Source of the DNA: Elephas maximus indicus
Lineage: Eukaryota > Chordata > Mammalia > Proboscidea > Elephantidae
Assembly (NCBI RefSeq): GCF_024166365.1
Contig: NC_064825.1
Location: 102,252,480-102,316,479 of the forward strand
Direction of reading: 5' to 3'
Length of the DNA: 64,000 nucleotides
This document shows positions 29,885 to 40,975 of this stretch, in pieces (the first letter of the stretch is position 1; every line of letters starts with the position of its first letter). The notes below the pieces were generated by a model that was given only the letters and a program-made list of their open reading frames with translations, had not been told where the DNA came from and made no database searches. Made by a program: the position numbers and the translations under genes.

Positions 29885-30800
29885 TCTTAGTAACTCCCAC
29901 CAAATGACTGGTTGGGACTATGCAAATGAGGTGCTTGTGGTCCATCAAGGGGATTGGACAGCTTACTAATAATGTAAATAAGGTGCATGGCACTCTTGTG
30001 GGGGTGGAACCATGCAAAGAAAGTGTATGGAACGCTAACAAGGGGATTGGTCACTTTTGCCATCCTGGTAGGCTTAAAATGAACCACCCCAGAGGCAGGA
30101 TGGGAGGATTTCACTACCACCAAGAAAGAGCCAGGAATGGAGCACATCCTTTGGACCCGGGATACCTGTATTGAGAAACTCCTGGAACCAGGAGACAGAG
30201 AGACAGAGACAGAGAGAGCGCTGTAACACTGAAGATGGTGAGAAGCAGCAACAGAGAAATGGCAGCAGAGGCAGGAGACCAGCAGGAGATAGTGCGGTGA
30301 GCTTCCCAGCCCATGGAGTAAGAAAGCTGAGCGCCTTCGGGCAGGAGACTTGCTGGCAGAATAGGATGCCTTTGGGCACTTGGTGGATCTAGGATTGCTG
30401 ACCCAAGGAGTTAGAGCCAAGAACCTTAGGCTGCGGCTTACTAGCAGAGTGGGGTACCTGTCGGCAGAGCTAAAAGACCTTTGCAACACTTGCCCGAGCA
30501 GGGCAGAGGCCAGGCTGAGGGCCAGAGAGAGACCTGCCTGCGGGCACAGATAAGAAGAGGCTGTCCTGATTGAAGAACTGTATCCTGAGCATTCCTGAAC
30601 CTGAACAGTAACCTGTTACTTTCTTAATAAACCCTGTATGGTCTGGTAGTTCTCTGTGGCCATTGCGATGAGTTATCAAACCCAGCAGAGAAGTAGAGAG
30701 TGCCGGGGAGGGGGAATTGGTGTCAGAATTGGTAAAAAGGTTGGAGAGAGCAGGTATGTCTGACTTCCACCTCATAGGAATCAGCCTTGGGCAGTGGATC
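29885..30800 (+). mobile_element. ERVL-type LTR with leucine primer-binding site and short leader
   Basis: The roughly 830-bp LTR-like unit has a polyadenylation signal (AATAAA near 30,627) and is directly followed by TGGTGTCAGAATTGG at 30,718-30,732. That matches the 3′ end of tRNA-Leu with one mismatch, the primer site typical of ERVL elements. Leader sequence continues to about 30,800. No gag, pol or env frame is seen. The open frames across it, up to 200 codons, are not viral coding sequence. The left LTR edge is approximate. Confidence 0.65.
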
Positions 30801-31398
30801 TTGATTCTCCTTCCCCCTTATGAAGTTAGATGAGGAGGTCAGAGGCCCCTGTCATGCCATTTTTACAATGGCAAAGTAAAAACTGTTTAGAAAATGATTT
30901 ACTAAATATTACACAGGCATATGGATAAAAACTGGAAGAGACCACGGGAAAAAGATAACATGTATTAGGAATGGCTGCCTCTTGATCTATGTACAGGTTC
31001 CTCATAAGCACAATTAATGTTCCGGAATTTCAATTCTTCGCGATGTTATCCATAATTTGTTATGATCCACACATTTGAATACCTTCACATAGTCAATAAG
31101 ACACAGGTAAACATCTTTCTGGTATTCTATGCTTTCAGCCAAGATCCATCTGACATCAGCAATGATATCCCTAGTTCCAAGTCCTCTTCAGAATCCGGCT
31201 TGAATTTCTGACAGTTTCCTGTTGATGTATTGCTGCAGCCGCTTTTGAATGATCTTCAGCAAAATTTTGCTTGCGTATGATATTAATGATATTGTTTGAT
31301 AATTTCCGCGTTCTGTTGGATCACCTCCTCTTGGGAATAGGCACAATTTTGGATCTCTTCCAGTCAGTTGGCCAGGTAGCTGTCTTCCAAATTTCTTC

Positions 31399-31894
31399 AT
31401 ATAATGGATTGAATTGTGTCCCCCCAAAATATGTGTCCACTTGGTTAGGCCATGTGTGATTGTCCTCCATTTTGTGATCTTCCTATGTATTATAAATCAT
31501 AATCTCTGCCTGTGGTTAAAAAGGGTTAGGGTGGGACGTAACACCTTTGATCAGGTCACATCCCTGATCCAATGTAAAGGGAGCTCCCCTGGAGTGTGGC
31601 CTGTACCACCTTTTATGTTACAAGAGATAAAAGGAAAGGCAAGCAAGCACAGAGTTGGGGACCTCACAATACAAAGAAAGAAGTGCTGGGAGTAGAGCGT
31701 GTCCTTTGGACCCGGGTCTCCTGCTTGGAGAAGTTCCTAGTCCAGGGGAAGACTGACAAGAAAGACCTTCCTCCAGAGCCAACAGAGAAAGCCTTCTCTT
31801 GGAGCTGTCACCCTAGACTGTGAAAAAATAAATTTCTCTTTGTTAAAGCCATTCACTTGCAGTATTTCTGTTATAGAAGCACTAGATAACTAAG
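31399..31894 (+). mobile_element. ERVL-type solo LTR inserted in the RTE
   Basis: It begins near 'taatggattgaattgtgtcc' and ends 'ctgttatagaagcactagata' then 'actaaggca', the usual termini of ERVL/MLT2-like LTRs as I remember them. AATAAA lies at about 31,827. RTE sequence stops at 'caaatttctt' and resumes at 'cttggcacagaac', so this is an insertion. No internal region remains. Confidence 0.7.
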
Positions 31895-32375
31895 GCACTT
31901 GGCACAGAACAAATGAGCACTTCCAGCATTGCACCCATTTATTGAAACATCTCAATTGGTATTCTATCAATTCCTGAAGCCTCGTATTTCCTCAATGCCT
32001 TCAATGCAGCTTGGACTTCTTCCTTCAATACTTTCTTCCTTCTTCTTGATCATATGTTACCTCCTAAAATGGCTGAACATGGACCAATTCTTTTTGGTAC
32101 TGTGACTGTGTATTCTTTCCATCTTCTTTTGATGCTTCCTGTGTCTTTCAATTTTTTGCCCATAGAATCCTTCACTATTACAACTTAAGGCTTGAATTCT
32201 TTCTGCAGTTCTTTCAGCTTGAGAAAGCCAGGCGTTTTCTTCCCTTTTGGTTTTCTAACTCTAGGTCTTTGCACGTTTCATTATAATACTTTACTTTGTC
32301 TTCTTGAGCCGTTCTTTGAAATCTTCTCTTCAGCTCTTTTACTTCATCATCTCTTCCATTCGCTTTAGCTACTCT

Positions 32376-32540
32376 GGAAACCCTGGTGGCATAGTGGTTA
32401 GGTGCTATGGCTGCTAACCAAGAGGCTGGCAGTTCAAATCCACCAGGCATTTCTTAGAAACTCTATGGGGCAGCTCTACGCTGTCCTATAGGGTCACTAT
32501 GAGTCAGATCAACTCGACGGCACTGGGTTTGGTTTTGGTT
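32376..32540 (+). mobile_element. AfroSINE inserted in the RTE, 12-bp target duplication
   Basis: TTTAGCTACTCT flanks the copy at 32,364-32,375 and 32,541-32,552, and RTE sequence continues on both sides. It is full length ('ggaaaccctggtggcatagtg' to 'cactgggtttggttttgg'). Confidence 0.9.
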
Positions 32541-32959
32541 TTTAGCTACTCTATTTTTTTTTTTTTTTTTATGTTCAATAGAAAGTTTGAGTCTCCTCTG
32601 ACATCCATTTTGGTCTTCTCTTTCCTGTCTTTTTAATGACCCTTTGCTTTCTTCATGTATGATATCCTTGATGTCATCCCACAATTCGTCTGGTCTTTGG
32701 TCATTAGTGTTCATTGCATCAAATCTATTCTTGAGATGGTCTCTAAATTCCAATGGAATATACTCAAGGTCATACTTTGGCTCTCGTGGACTTGTTTTAA
32801 CTTGTGTTAGAATTTTTATAATCATCCAAAGTCATTTAGAGACTTTAGATTGAACTTTTCAGTCCTCTGGTCCAAGAAATGTTTAAATTGGACTAGAACA
32901 GTTAGGACTGAGTAAGGCAAGCCCATCTTTGCCTTACTAAAACAAACCGGCTCCTTAGG

Positions 32960-33147
32960 CCTAAAAACCAAACCCATCAAGTCGATTCCAACTTCTAGCG
33001 GCTCTATAGGACAGAACTGAACTGCCCCATAAGGTTTCCAAAGCTGTAAATCTTTATGGAGGCAAACTGCCACATCTTTCTTCTCCGAACAGCCGGTGGG
33101 TTCAAACTGCCGACCCTTCAGTTAGGATCAGAGTGCTTTAACCAGTA
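32960..33147 (-). mobile_element. AfroSINE
   Basis: 'aaaaaccaaacccatcaagtc', 'gactctatagg'-like body text and the head complement 'gtgctttaaccagtac' are present. It is diverged. Confidence 0.75.
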
Positions 33148-33424
33148 CAATTTATTCCTTTTAATCCTACAGAAAGTAGATTCACTCTTTGTTAAAGCCA
33201 AATAACAGTTGATAATACTCCAGGGCACTGTCCATATTTTGTTTGGAGAAATCTCCCATATTAAACATTGTTCAAAATTAGCAGGCAGTTCTCGAAGGCT
33301 TAAAAAACACTTTTACTTACTATACAGACTTTTGATATGGCATTTGATCTTCACTCCCAAATGAAGCACCCACACTAGTTCTAAACCAAGTTTTCACGTT
33401 TTTTTTTTTTTTTTAAAGAATGTA

Positions 33425-33627
33425 CACTTGTATGATGGTTAAGGTTGTGTGTCAATTTGGCTGAGCCATGATTCTCAGTGATTTGGCAGTTATGTAATGA
33501 TGTAGTTTGGCAGTTACATAATGATGTAATTTGGCAATTATGTAATTATGCAGTCATCCTCGAAGACGTGATCTAATGTGATCAGCCTATCAGTTGTATG
33601 GGGAGTTCCCTCAGGAGTGTGGCCTGT

Positions 33628-33660
<33 letters not shown>

Positions 33661-33965
33661 GGACTTTCTGGCAAGGCCTCCTTGCTCTGGATCCTGCATC
33701 CAGCTCATTATCATCTGACCTCTGGTTCTTGGGACCTGAGCCAGCAGTCTGCCACCTGACCTGCTGAGCCTGGGTTCATCAGCCCCTGCAGCTACGTGAG
33801 TCAGGAGAAGTCTTCAGCCTTCAGCCTGACTCACGGACTTGGGATTTGCCGGCATCTACAACCATGTGAACCATTTCCTAGAGATAAACCTCTCTCTCTC
33901 TCTATATATATATATATACACACACGTCACTGGTTTTGCTTCTCTATAGAAATCAGCTTAAGACA
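33425..33965 (+). mobile_element. LTR-like element with internal AT and TC/TA tracts
   Basis: The start 'gatggttaaggttgtgtgtc' with 'aatttggctgagccatgat' and the end 'tttgcttctctatagaaatc' match a frequent mammalian LTR-like repeat layout. It also has 'ccatgtgaaccatttcctaga' and 'gataaacctctctctctc'. The exact family is not assigned. An (AT)n tract at 33,634-33,660 and a (TC)n(TA)n tract at 33,888-33,922 sit inside it. Confidence 0.55.
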
Positions 33966-34424
33966 ACTTAAAAAAGAATGAACAGAAAATGCTTGGAATT
34001 AAGGCACTGATAAAATTTCTAAAATCTACAAACAAGAAAAATCATTCTGCAAGTACATGAGGACATGAATAAAAAAAAGCACTGCAAATAAATACAAAAG
34101 AGGAAAAATATTACAGTAAAACTGATTATAGAGTGAGATGTTCTAGATATTCAAATTTGCCAGATATCATAGGTTTATCCCTGAAATACAAATAATTTTA
34201 TTTAACCTTTTCTCATATAAACCTAAGAAAAAGTATAAGCCTCCCAATCTTCTTAAGCAAAATATATTTATAATCATTTAAACATTTCAGGATAATCCAT
34301 TTGAATAATCAATGCAGTGATACATACCCTCAAGGTCACCATTACAGATGTATGAAGGACTCTTTGCACCAAAACTAAATGGTCCCGATGTGGCTCTTTT
34401 GAGCCCTTTCCCCCATATTAAAAA

Positions 34425-34765
34425 AAAAAAAATTCATCCAGTTGAAATTCACATAACATACAATTAACCATTTTAAGGTAAACAATTCAGTAGAATTTTG
34501 CACATTCACAATGTTGCATTACCACCATCTTTATCTAGTTGTAAAACATCAACCCAAAAGGAAACCCCATACCCATTAAGGAGTTGTTCCATACCCCGTC
34601 ACCAACCCCTAGCAACCACCAATCTGTGCCTGTCTCTACAGATTTTTTTTTATTGTGGTAGAATAACAAAACTTGCCATTTATCCATTTTTAAGTGTACG
34701 ATTCATTGATATTAATTACATTTACCATGTTGTGCAACCATCACCATGTCTCTATGGATTTACCT
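34425..34765 (-). mobile_element. Old L1 3′ UTR fragments
   Basis: 'gttgaaattcacataacatac', 'ccattttaaggtaaacaatt' and 'catgttgtgcaaccatcac' are reverse-strand L1 3′ UTR. The segment repeats itself, which suggests two pieces. Confidence 0.65.
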
Positions 34766-34837
34766 ATAATAAAACTGTAATTTTAAATACAGCACTTTCC
34801 TGAGTCCTGTGAGTCACCTAGAGGATTCTCAAACAGA

Positions 34838-35308
34838 GGGGGGTAATGGGAGCAACCTAAGTACTATTAACAGATGAACGGATAAACAAAATGTGATATA
34901 TACATACAATGAAATATTACTCGGCCATAAAGAGAAATGAAGTCCTGATACATGCTACAACACGGATAACTGAACCTTGAAAACATTGTGCTGAGTGAAA
35001 TAAGTCAGACATAAAACAACAAATGTTGTATGATCCCACTTAAATGATACCTAGGCAAATACACAGAGACAAAAGTTTATTAGCAGTTTCCAGGGGCAGA
35101 GGGAAGAGAGGTGTCAAGAGTTACTGCTTAAGGGGTATTGAGGTTCTGCCTGGGGTAATGAAAAACTTGTGGATATGGACAGTGGTAATGGTAGCACAAA
35201 GTGAACGGAGTTATGTTGTAATACCACTAAACTGTACACTTAAAAATGGTTAAGATGGCAAACTTTTTGCTATATATATTTTACGACAATAAAGTTTAAA
35301 AAAATAAT
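34838..35308 (+). mobile_element. L1 3′ end
   Basis: 'gatgaacggataaacaaaatg', 'gaaatattactcggccataa', 'gagtgaaataagtcagac' and 'aaactgtacacttaaaaatgg' mark the end of an L1, finishing in an A-rich tail. Confidence 0.8.
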
Positions 35309-35309
35309 T

Positions 35310-37505
35310 TAGGAGATTGGAGGATCCCAGGAAAGAACGAAGACTGTGACAAAAGAATCTAACTGCATTACAAATGTATTAAACAACCTCATGGACGGAG
35401 GTATGCAAAAAGGTGCTAACCTAAATACCCTTGGAAATGAATGGAGTCTGTAAAACTAAAGGTAATAGGAGCTACACGTTAAGCACTGTACTCTAGCTGA
35501 TAGAGTTGTTTCCCACAGGTGTATGGGTTAACAATTCTGACACTGCTACACATGTATATTGGAATTGAACAATTATGTAAATGGATGGTAGGAGCCAGGT
35601 TTCTCACTGCTGGAGTAAAAAAATCAGCAAGGGAAAGAGGCTAAAATGATCCATGTGGTAACAGAGTAGTTAGAGACATCAGTATGAACTAATGTTTAAC
35701 TTAATATAGATACAGATGGCTACATATGGAAATATTATTTACAGACATGGGTGTATACATGGGTTAGTATACACACATATATTTTTTGCTCTATCAGCTA
35801 AAAGGCCCTAAAACAAGACACCCAAGTAGCACAGAGCACACCTGTCACCTAGGCCTTGGTTTCTAATACCATTCTCCAATAAAAGCAACCAGGGCTACAA
35901 GGAGAAATATCCAATTCTTGGATGGAGCAAGAAATATACAAGATGAGCCTTGCAGTGTCAGAAAGCAAGGAAGTGTTCAACACACACACTGATGAGGATA
36001 TATCAAAGGGGCACAGGAGTCAGCTGAAACAGTTCCCAATGGCGAAAGCCAGAACACCTTGAGCGAAACAAAGTAGTACTGAAATATAACCCAAAAAATA
36101 AAATAAATATCCATGAGTCTACACGGATATAAGTAAATGATTGGCTAAATTAGCAGATGAAGACAAAGAGACAAACCTGCTCTACAAAGAATTCCAAATA
36201 AATTATGGAGATACTCCACCCTCAAGGAAGGGGAGCATAACTCTCCATTCCTTAAGTGCAGGTAGTGCATAATAACATTCTTCCAAACAGGACAGTGTGT
36301 AAAGTTGGGGGCAGAGAAATCTGACAAACACTACTTCAGCCAGGTAATATAATAAAGGTCAGTATCAACAGTCATAAATTACGTTGCTAGTACATACCCT
36401 TAATATGTGATGAAAACGGTACTTTACCTCTGTGATCTTCCTACCCAAAACCCATAACCTCAGCCTAATCTTGAGAAAAACATCAGATAAATTCCAAAAG
36501 GCACTGTGGAAAACTGTTTGGCGGTTTCTCAAAAAGTTGAACATAGAACTATCATATGACCCAGCAACCCCAATCCTAGGTATATGCCCAGAAGTGAAAG
36601 CTGGAATGCAAACAGAAACCTGTATACCAATGTTCACTGCAGCACTTCTCACAATAGCCAGAAGGTTGAAACAATCAAAATGTTCATCAACAGATGAATG
36701 GATAATCAAAATGTGTTATATACATACAATGGAATATTACTTAGTCATAAAGGGAAATTAAGTCTTGCTGCATGCCATGACGTGAATGAACCTTGAAATA
36801 TCATGCTGAGCAAAATAATCAGTTGCAAAGGTACAGATACTGTATGATCGAACTTATATGAAATAAGCAAATATATAGAAACCAAAACTTATTAGCGGTT
36901 ACTCGGAATCGTTTTTTAGGGGTGAGTGAGAGGGGGAAAGGAGGTGTTTTTGTTTAGGGGCATTGAGTTAATGTTAATGGTCGTGGAATAGTTTGGAAAA
37001 GGATATTGATAATGGTTTCACAACTTAAAAAAATGTAATCAAATGTCATCAAATCATATGTGTAGACATAGTTGAATTAGTGTATGTTTTATTGTGTATA
37101 TTTTCACCACAATTAAAAAAAAATCCAATAGAGGGATATTCTACAATATACCTAACCAGTACTTCTCAAAACTGTCAAGGTCATCAAAAATGAGGAAAAT
37201 CTGAGAAACTGTCATAGTCAAGAGGAGCCTAAGGAGAGGCATGAGAACTAAATGAAATGTGGTGTCCTGGATGGGATCCTGAACAGAAAAAGGACTTAGG
37301 TAAAAACTAAGGAAATCTAAATAACCTCTGAATTTTAGTTAATAATAATGTATCAACACTGGTTCATTAATTGTTACAAATATACTAATTTAAGACATTA
37401 ATAACTGGGGAAACTGTGTGTGTTGGGGAGAGTATATGGGAACTCTGTACCATCTGCTCAGTTTTTCTGTAAATCTAAAACTGTTATAAAAAAAATAAAG
37501 TCTAT
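35310..37505 (+). mobile_element. Older L1 3′ UTR, interrupted by a younger L1
   Basis: Old L1 3′ UTR text runs 35,310-36,495 ('caaccagggctacaaggag', 'ttgagaaaaacatcagataaa'). It resumes at about 37,130 ('ccaatagagggatattctaca') and ends at 'taaaactgttataaaaaaaa'. The inserted element is listed next. Confidence 0.7.
36497..37128 (+). mobile_element. Younger L1 3′ end nested in older L1
   Basis: 'actatcatatgacccagcaac', 'ggaatattacttagtcataaa' and 'actgtatgatcgaacttatatg' are L1 end sequence finishing with an A-run at about 37,116-37,125. A short AAATCCAA-like duplication flanks it. Confidence 0.7.
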
Positions 37506-37509
37506 TAGT

Positions 37510-38322
37510 TTCTTAAAGAAACTGAATGCTTCAAAGGCCAGAGTAGCAGGGGCAGGAGTTTGGGAACTATGGTTTCAGGGGACATCTAAGTCAACTGGCA
37601 TAATAAAATCTCTTAAGAAAACATTCTGCATCTCACTTTGGAGAGCGGGGCCTGGAGTCTTAAATGCTAGCAAGCGGCCATCTAAGATGCATCATCAGGT
37701 CTCAACCCACCTGGACCAGACGAGAATGAAGAACATCAAGGACACAAGGTATTTACGAGCCCAAGAGACAGAAAGGGCCACATAAACCAGAGACTACATG
37801 AGCCTGAGACCAGAAGAACTAGATGGTGCCCGGCTACAACTGATGACTGCCCTGACAGGGAACACAGCAGAGACCCCTGAGGGAGCAGGAGACCAGTGGG
37901 ATGCAGACGCCAAATTCTTATAAAAAGGCCAGACTTAATGGTCTGACTGAGACTAGAAGGACCCCAGAGGTCATGGTCCCCAGACCTTTTGCTAGCCCAG
38001 GACAGGAACCATTCCCGAAGCCAACTCTTCAGACAGGGATTGGGCTGGACAATGGGATAGAAAAAGATGCTGGTAAAGAATGAGCTTCTTGGATCAAGTA
38101 GATACTTGAGACTATGCTGGCATCTCCTATCTGGAGGGGAGATGAGAGGGTAGAGGGGAATAGAAGCTGGCGGAATGGACGTGAAAAGAGAGAGTGGAGG
38201 GAAGGAGCAGGCTGTCTCGGGGGAGAGCAATTAGGAGCATACAGCAAGGTGTACATAAATTTTTGCATGAGAGACTGACTTGATTTGTAATCTTTCACTG
38301 AAAGCACAATAAAAATTAAAAA
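37510..38322 (+). mobile_element. Lineage-specific L1-like 3′ region, copy B
   Basis: It starts 'tgaatgcttcaaaggccag' and 'ggtttcaggggacatctaag', and ends 'gaaagcacaataaaaatta'. It is homologous to copies A and C. Frames are broken by stops and shifts. Confidence 0.65.
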
Positions 38323-38334
38323 TAAATATAAACT

Positions 38335-38580
38335 GTCACTGTGGCTAGTTGCTACCATATTGGACAGTGAAATGGTAGACACTAACTACCCAGGACAGCT
38401 GTCCAATAGAAATCTAATGGGAACCACTAGTGTAATTTAGAATTTTCTAGCAGCCACATTAAAGAAAAAAAAGGAAAGAGGCGAAATTAATTTCAATAAT
38501 ATATTGTATTACCAACTATTCAAATACTATCATTTCAACATGTAATACAAAAAAGAACTTTAATTAAAGGAAAAAGTCTA
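38335..38580. repeat. Ancient mammalian repeat (family not assigned)
   Basis: 'ctgtccaatagaaatctaatg', 'gaattttctagcagccacat' and 'catttcaacatgtaatac' are the wording of a common mammalian DNA-transposon-like repeat that I cannot name with certainty. Confidence 0.45.
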
Positions 38581-38582
38581 TT

Positions 38583-38608
38583 AATTAAAAAAAAAAAAAA
38601 AAAAAAAA
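38583..38608. repeat. Poly(A) tract
   Basis: More than 20 A in a row lie just left of the SINE dimer. Confidence 0.9.
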
Positions 38609-38638
38609 GGAGGACTGTTCTAGTTGAAAAGAGACTAA

Positions 38639-38955
38639 CCAAAAAAACCGAACCCACTGCTGTCCAGTCGATTCCAACTGGTATCAACCCTACAGGACAT
38701 AGGAGAACTACCCCATAAGGTTTCCAAGGGGTGCCTGGGGGATTTGAACTGCCCACTTTTTGGTTAGCAGCTGTAGCTTTTAACCACTACGCCACCCGTA
38801 ATTCGTTGCCGTCAAGTCGATTTCAATTCATAGCGACCCTATGGGACAGAGTAGAACTGCCCCGTAGGGTTTCCAAGGAGCGCCTGGTGGATTCGAACTG
38901 CCAACTTTTGCGGTTAGCAGCTGTAGCTCTTAACCACTACGCCACTAGGGTTTCC
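38639..38955 (-). mobile_element. AfroSINE head-to-tail dimer in one 12-bp target duplication
   Basis: Two SINE units lie in the same direction (38,639-38,798 and 38,799-38,955). The perfect 12-mer AAAAGAGACTAA flanks the pair, not each unit (38,627-38,638 and 38,956-38,967). In element sense the first unit ends at 'cgacggcaacgaatta' without the usual tail. The second unit begins 'cgggtggcgtagtgg' without the first bases of the head. Confidence 0.85.
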
Positions 38956-39589
38956 AAAAGAGACTAAAGACAAAAGCAAATGCAAAATGTGAAATCTGAA
39001 TGGCTCCTGGATTTAAAAAAAAAAAAAAGCTATATCAGGCAAACAGGGAAATCTGAATATGGACTACTATGTTTTAGATATTATTGAATGAATGTTAATT
39101 TTCTTATATGTGATAATGGTATTAGGAGTAGGTAGGGGAATGTCCTTATTCTTAGAAGACTGCTAAAGAATTTAAGGGATGAACTGTCCTGTTATCTTCA
39201 ATTTATTTTAAAATGGTTCAGAAAAAAAAAGTACATACGTACACATACATACTCTCCACATACGTGTGGAGAGAGAAAGCAAGTATGGCAAAACGCTGAA
39301 ATTGGGGTATCAAAGTAAAAAGTATATGAGTGTTCTTGACGCTATTCTTTCAATTTTTCTGTAAATTTGAACAAAAAAATGTTGGGGGTGGGGGAGCCAG
39401 ATTTATCTTCCTACCCACTTGCCAAAAATATTAAACTATTATTTTTCCAGCTTTCTTCGCTAAAGATTTTCTGACTCTACTCTGTTGAGACACTGCTCAC
39501 ATCCAAAGACAATAACACAACCAACTGGTTAGTTATATATACCGTCTTTATCACAACAGAGAACACTATGCTAGTTTTGGCCATTTTTT

Positions 39590-39970
39590 GTCTAAGAAAT
39601 ATTTTTTGAGCACCTGCTTTGTTCCAGGCATTATTTGTGGCATTGAGGTTACAAGATAGAAAAAAAAAAAATTTGTGCCATTCTTTCATGATGAGGAACT
39701 CCTACAATATACATGCAAGCAATAAACACCCTATCTAGCAATAAATGCTACAAAATAAAGAAGGAAACTGAGGTAACAGTAACTAAGAGGACCATTCTAA
39801 TTGGGAGCTTAGAAAATGCCTCTTAAAGATGACATTTGAATTGAGACCTGAGGGGAGCCTGTAATAGCTTGAGGTAAGGGTACAATGAGGTGGGAAGTGC
39901 CTGGCAAAGAAGAGCAAACACAAAGGACAAAAAGAAGAAGCTTAATATGTTTGAGGTATATCAAGTAGGC
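39590..39970. repeat. Ancient mammalian repeat (family not assigned)
   Basis: 'gagcacctgctttgttccag', 'atgacatttgaattgagacc' and 'gaagtgcctggcaaagaag' match the element type at 5.3 kb. It is interrupted on its right side by the next SINE. Confidence 0.5.
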
Positions 39971-39986
39971 AGGGTAACTGCCTGAT

Positions 39987-40220
39987 GAACAAAAACCCAA
40001 ACCCACTGCCATTGAGCTGATTTCCAACGTACAGTAACCCTACAGAACAGACAAGAAACCTCATAGGGTTTCCTAGGCTGTAATCTTCATGGAAACAGAA
40101 TGCCACATCATTCTCCTACGCTGTGGTTTTGAACCACCACCCTTTCAGTCAGCTGCCGAGAGCGTAACCACTGCACCACCAGAGCGCCTATGAGTCCGAA
40201 TTGACTTGACAGCAAACGAC
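39987..40220 (-). mobile_element. AfroSINE with an inverted tail piece at its 5′ end
   Basis: The minus-strand SINE occupies about 39,990-40,187. At its head end sit about 33 bp of SINE/RTE tail in the opposite direction ('ctatgagtccgaattgacttg', 'acagcaaacgac'). The whole is flanked by AACTGCCTGAT (39,976-39,986) and AACTGCCCTGAT (40,221-40,232). Confidence 0.75.
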
Positions 40221-40589
40221 AACTGCCCTGATAGGACTAAGTAACATATTCTGAACTCTAGAAGAAAGAACACCAGAATCCCTTAAGAACCTCAAAACTC
40301 TCCAAAACTGACGACCAGAAATTCATAAATTATAATTGGATTGAGACTTCAATTTTAAATTCTCCCTCCAGTTCCCCACCACACTGTCACAGCTGTCTAT
40401 CTCCCATATTGCTAACACTGTATTTTCAACTGTGTCCATCTTCCCTCTAAAAACTACCACGCGCCTGTCACTCATACTTCATCATGTCTTTAAATAGAAG
40501 AAAAAAAAGTGTGGGAAGGAGCGATTCTACACAGAAATTGCTCGTGAATTGTCCCTATCAGACCCCATTACTTCACATAGCATTAACTA

Positions 40590-40975
40590 TAGGTTAAGAG
40601 CCTTACAAAGACCCTGTAGACAAACTTGGGTTCAAAATGATGTTCTGTCACTTAGTTGTATGATCTTGAACAAGTTACATAACCTTTCTAAGACTCAGTT
40701 TCCTCATCTGTAAAATGTTGTTGTGAAGATTAACCAAAAAAACCAAACCCATTGCTGTCTAGTTAAGTCAATTCCAACTCATGACCCTACAGTGACCTAC
40801 TGTACAGAGCACAACTGCCCCATAGGGTTTCCAAGGACTGGCTGGTGGATTTTTGATTAGCAGCCAAATGCTTAACCACTGCACCACCAGGGCTCCATTG
40901 TGAAGATTAGAAAAGATAAAATGTGGCACCCAATGAATATTCAAAAAATGTAGCTAGTGCTAATAAATGTATTTG
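40590..40975 (+). repeat. MIR SINE, split by an AfroSINE
   Basis: 'gatcttgaacaagttacata', 'ctcagtttcctcatctgtaaa' and, after the insertion, 'tgaagattagaaaagataaa' make up a MIR. The SINE at 40,733-40,897 interrupts it. Confidence 0.8.
40733..40897 (-). mobile_element. AfroSINE inserted in MIR, 12-bp target duplication
   Basis: TTGTGAAGATTA is at 40,721-40,732 and 40,898-40,909. It is a nearly full-length reverse copy. Confidence 0.9.

Larger units (their letters stand above)
31021..32870 (-). mobile_element. RTE-type LINE, split by an LTR and a SINE
   Basis: On the minus strand the protein reads, 5′ to 3′, PLEFRDHLKNRFDAMNTNDQ (32,750), a Lys/Glu-rich stretch (32,230-32,440), ISLISYASKILLKIIQKRLQ (31,290) and AGFRRGLGTRDIIADVRWIL (31,180). 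This is the N-terminal half of the RTE reverse-transcriptase domain. Stops and frameshifts show it is dead. It is interrupted by an ERVL-like LTR and an AfroSINE. Confidence 0.85.

Noticed and set aside
29887..30489. Open frame of 200 codons on the minus strand
   Set aside because: It runs antisense through an ERVL-type LTR and into nearby sequence. The content is Ser/Leu-rich from a purine-rich plus strand, and no gag, pol or env similarity is seen.
33634..33660. (AT)n tract as a possible origin or attachment site
   Set aside because: It is a simple microsatellite inside an LTR-like repeat, in a mammalian intron. No supporting features are present.
37736..38230. Open frame of 164 codons on the minus strand
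   Set aside because: It lies antisense to copy B of the L1-like 3′ region. The low stop density comes from the repeat's composition.
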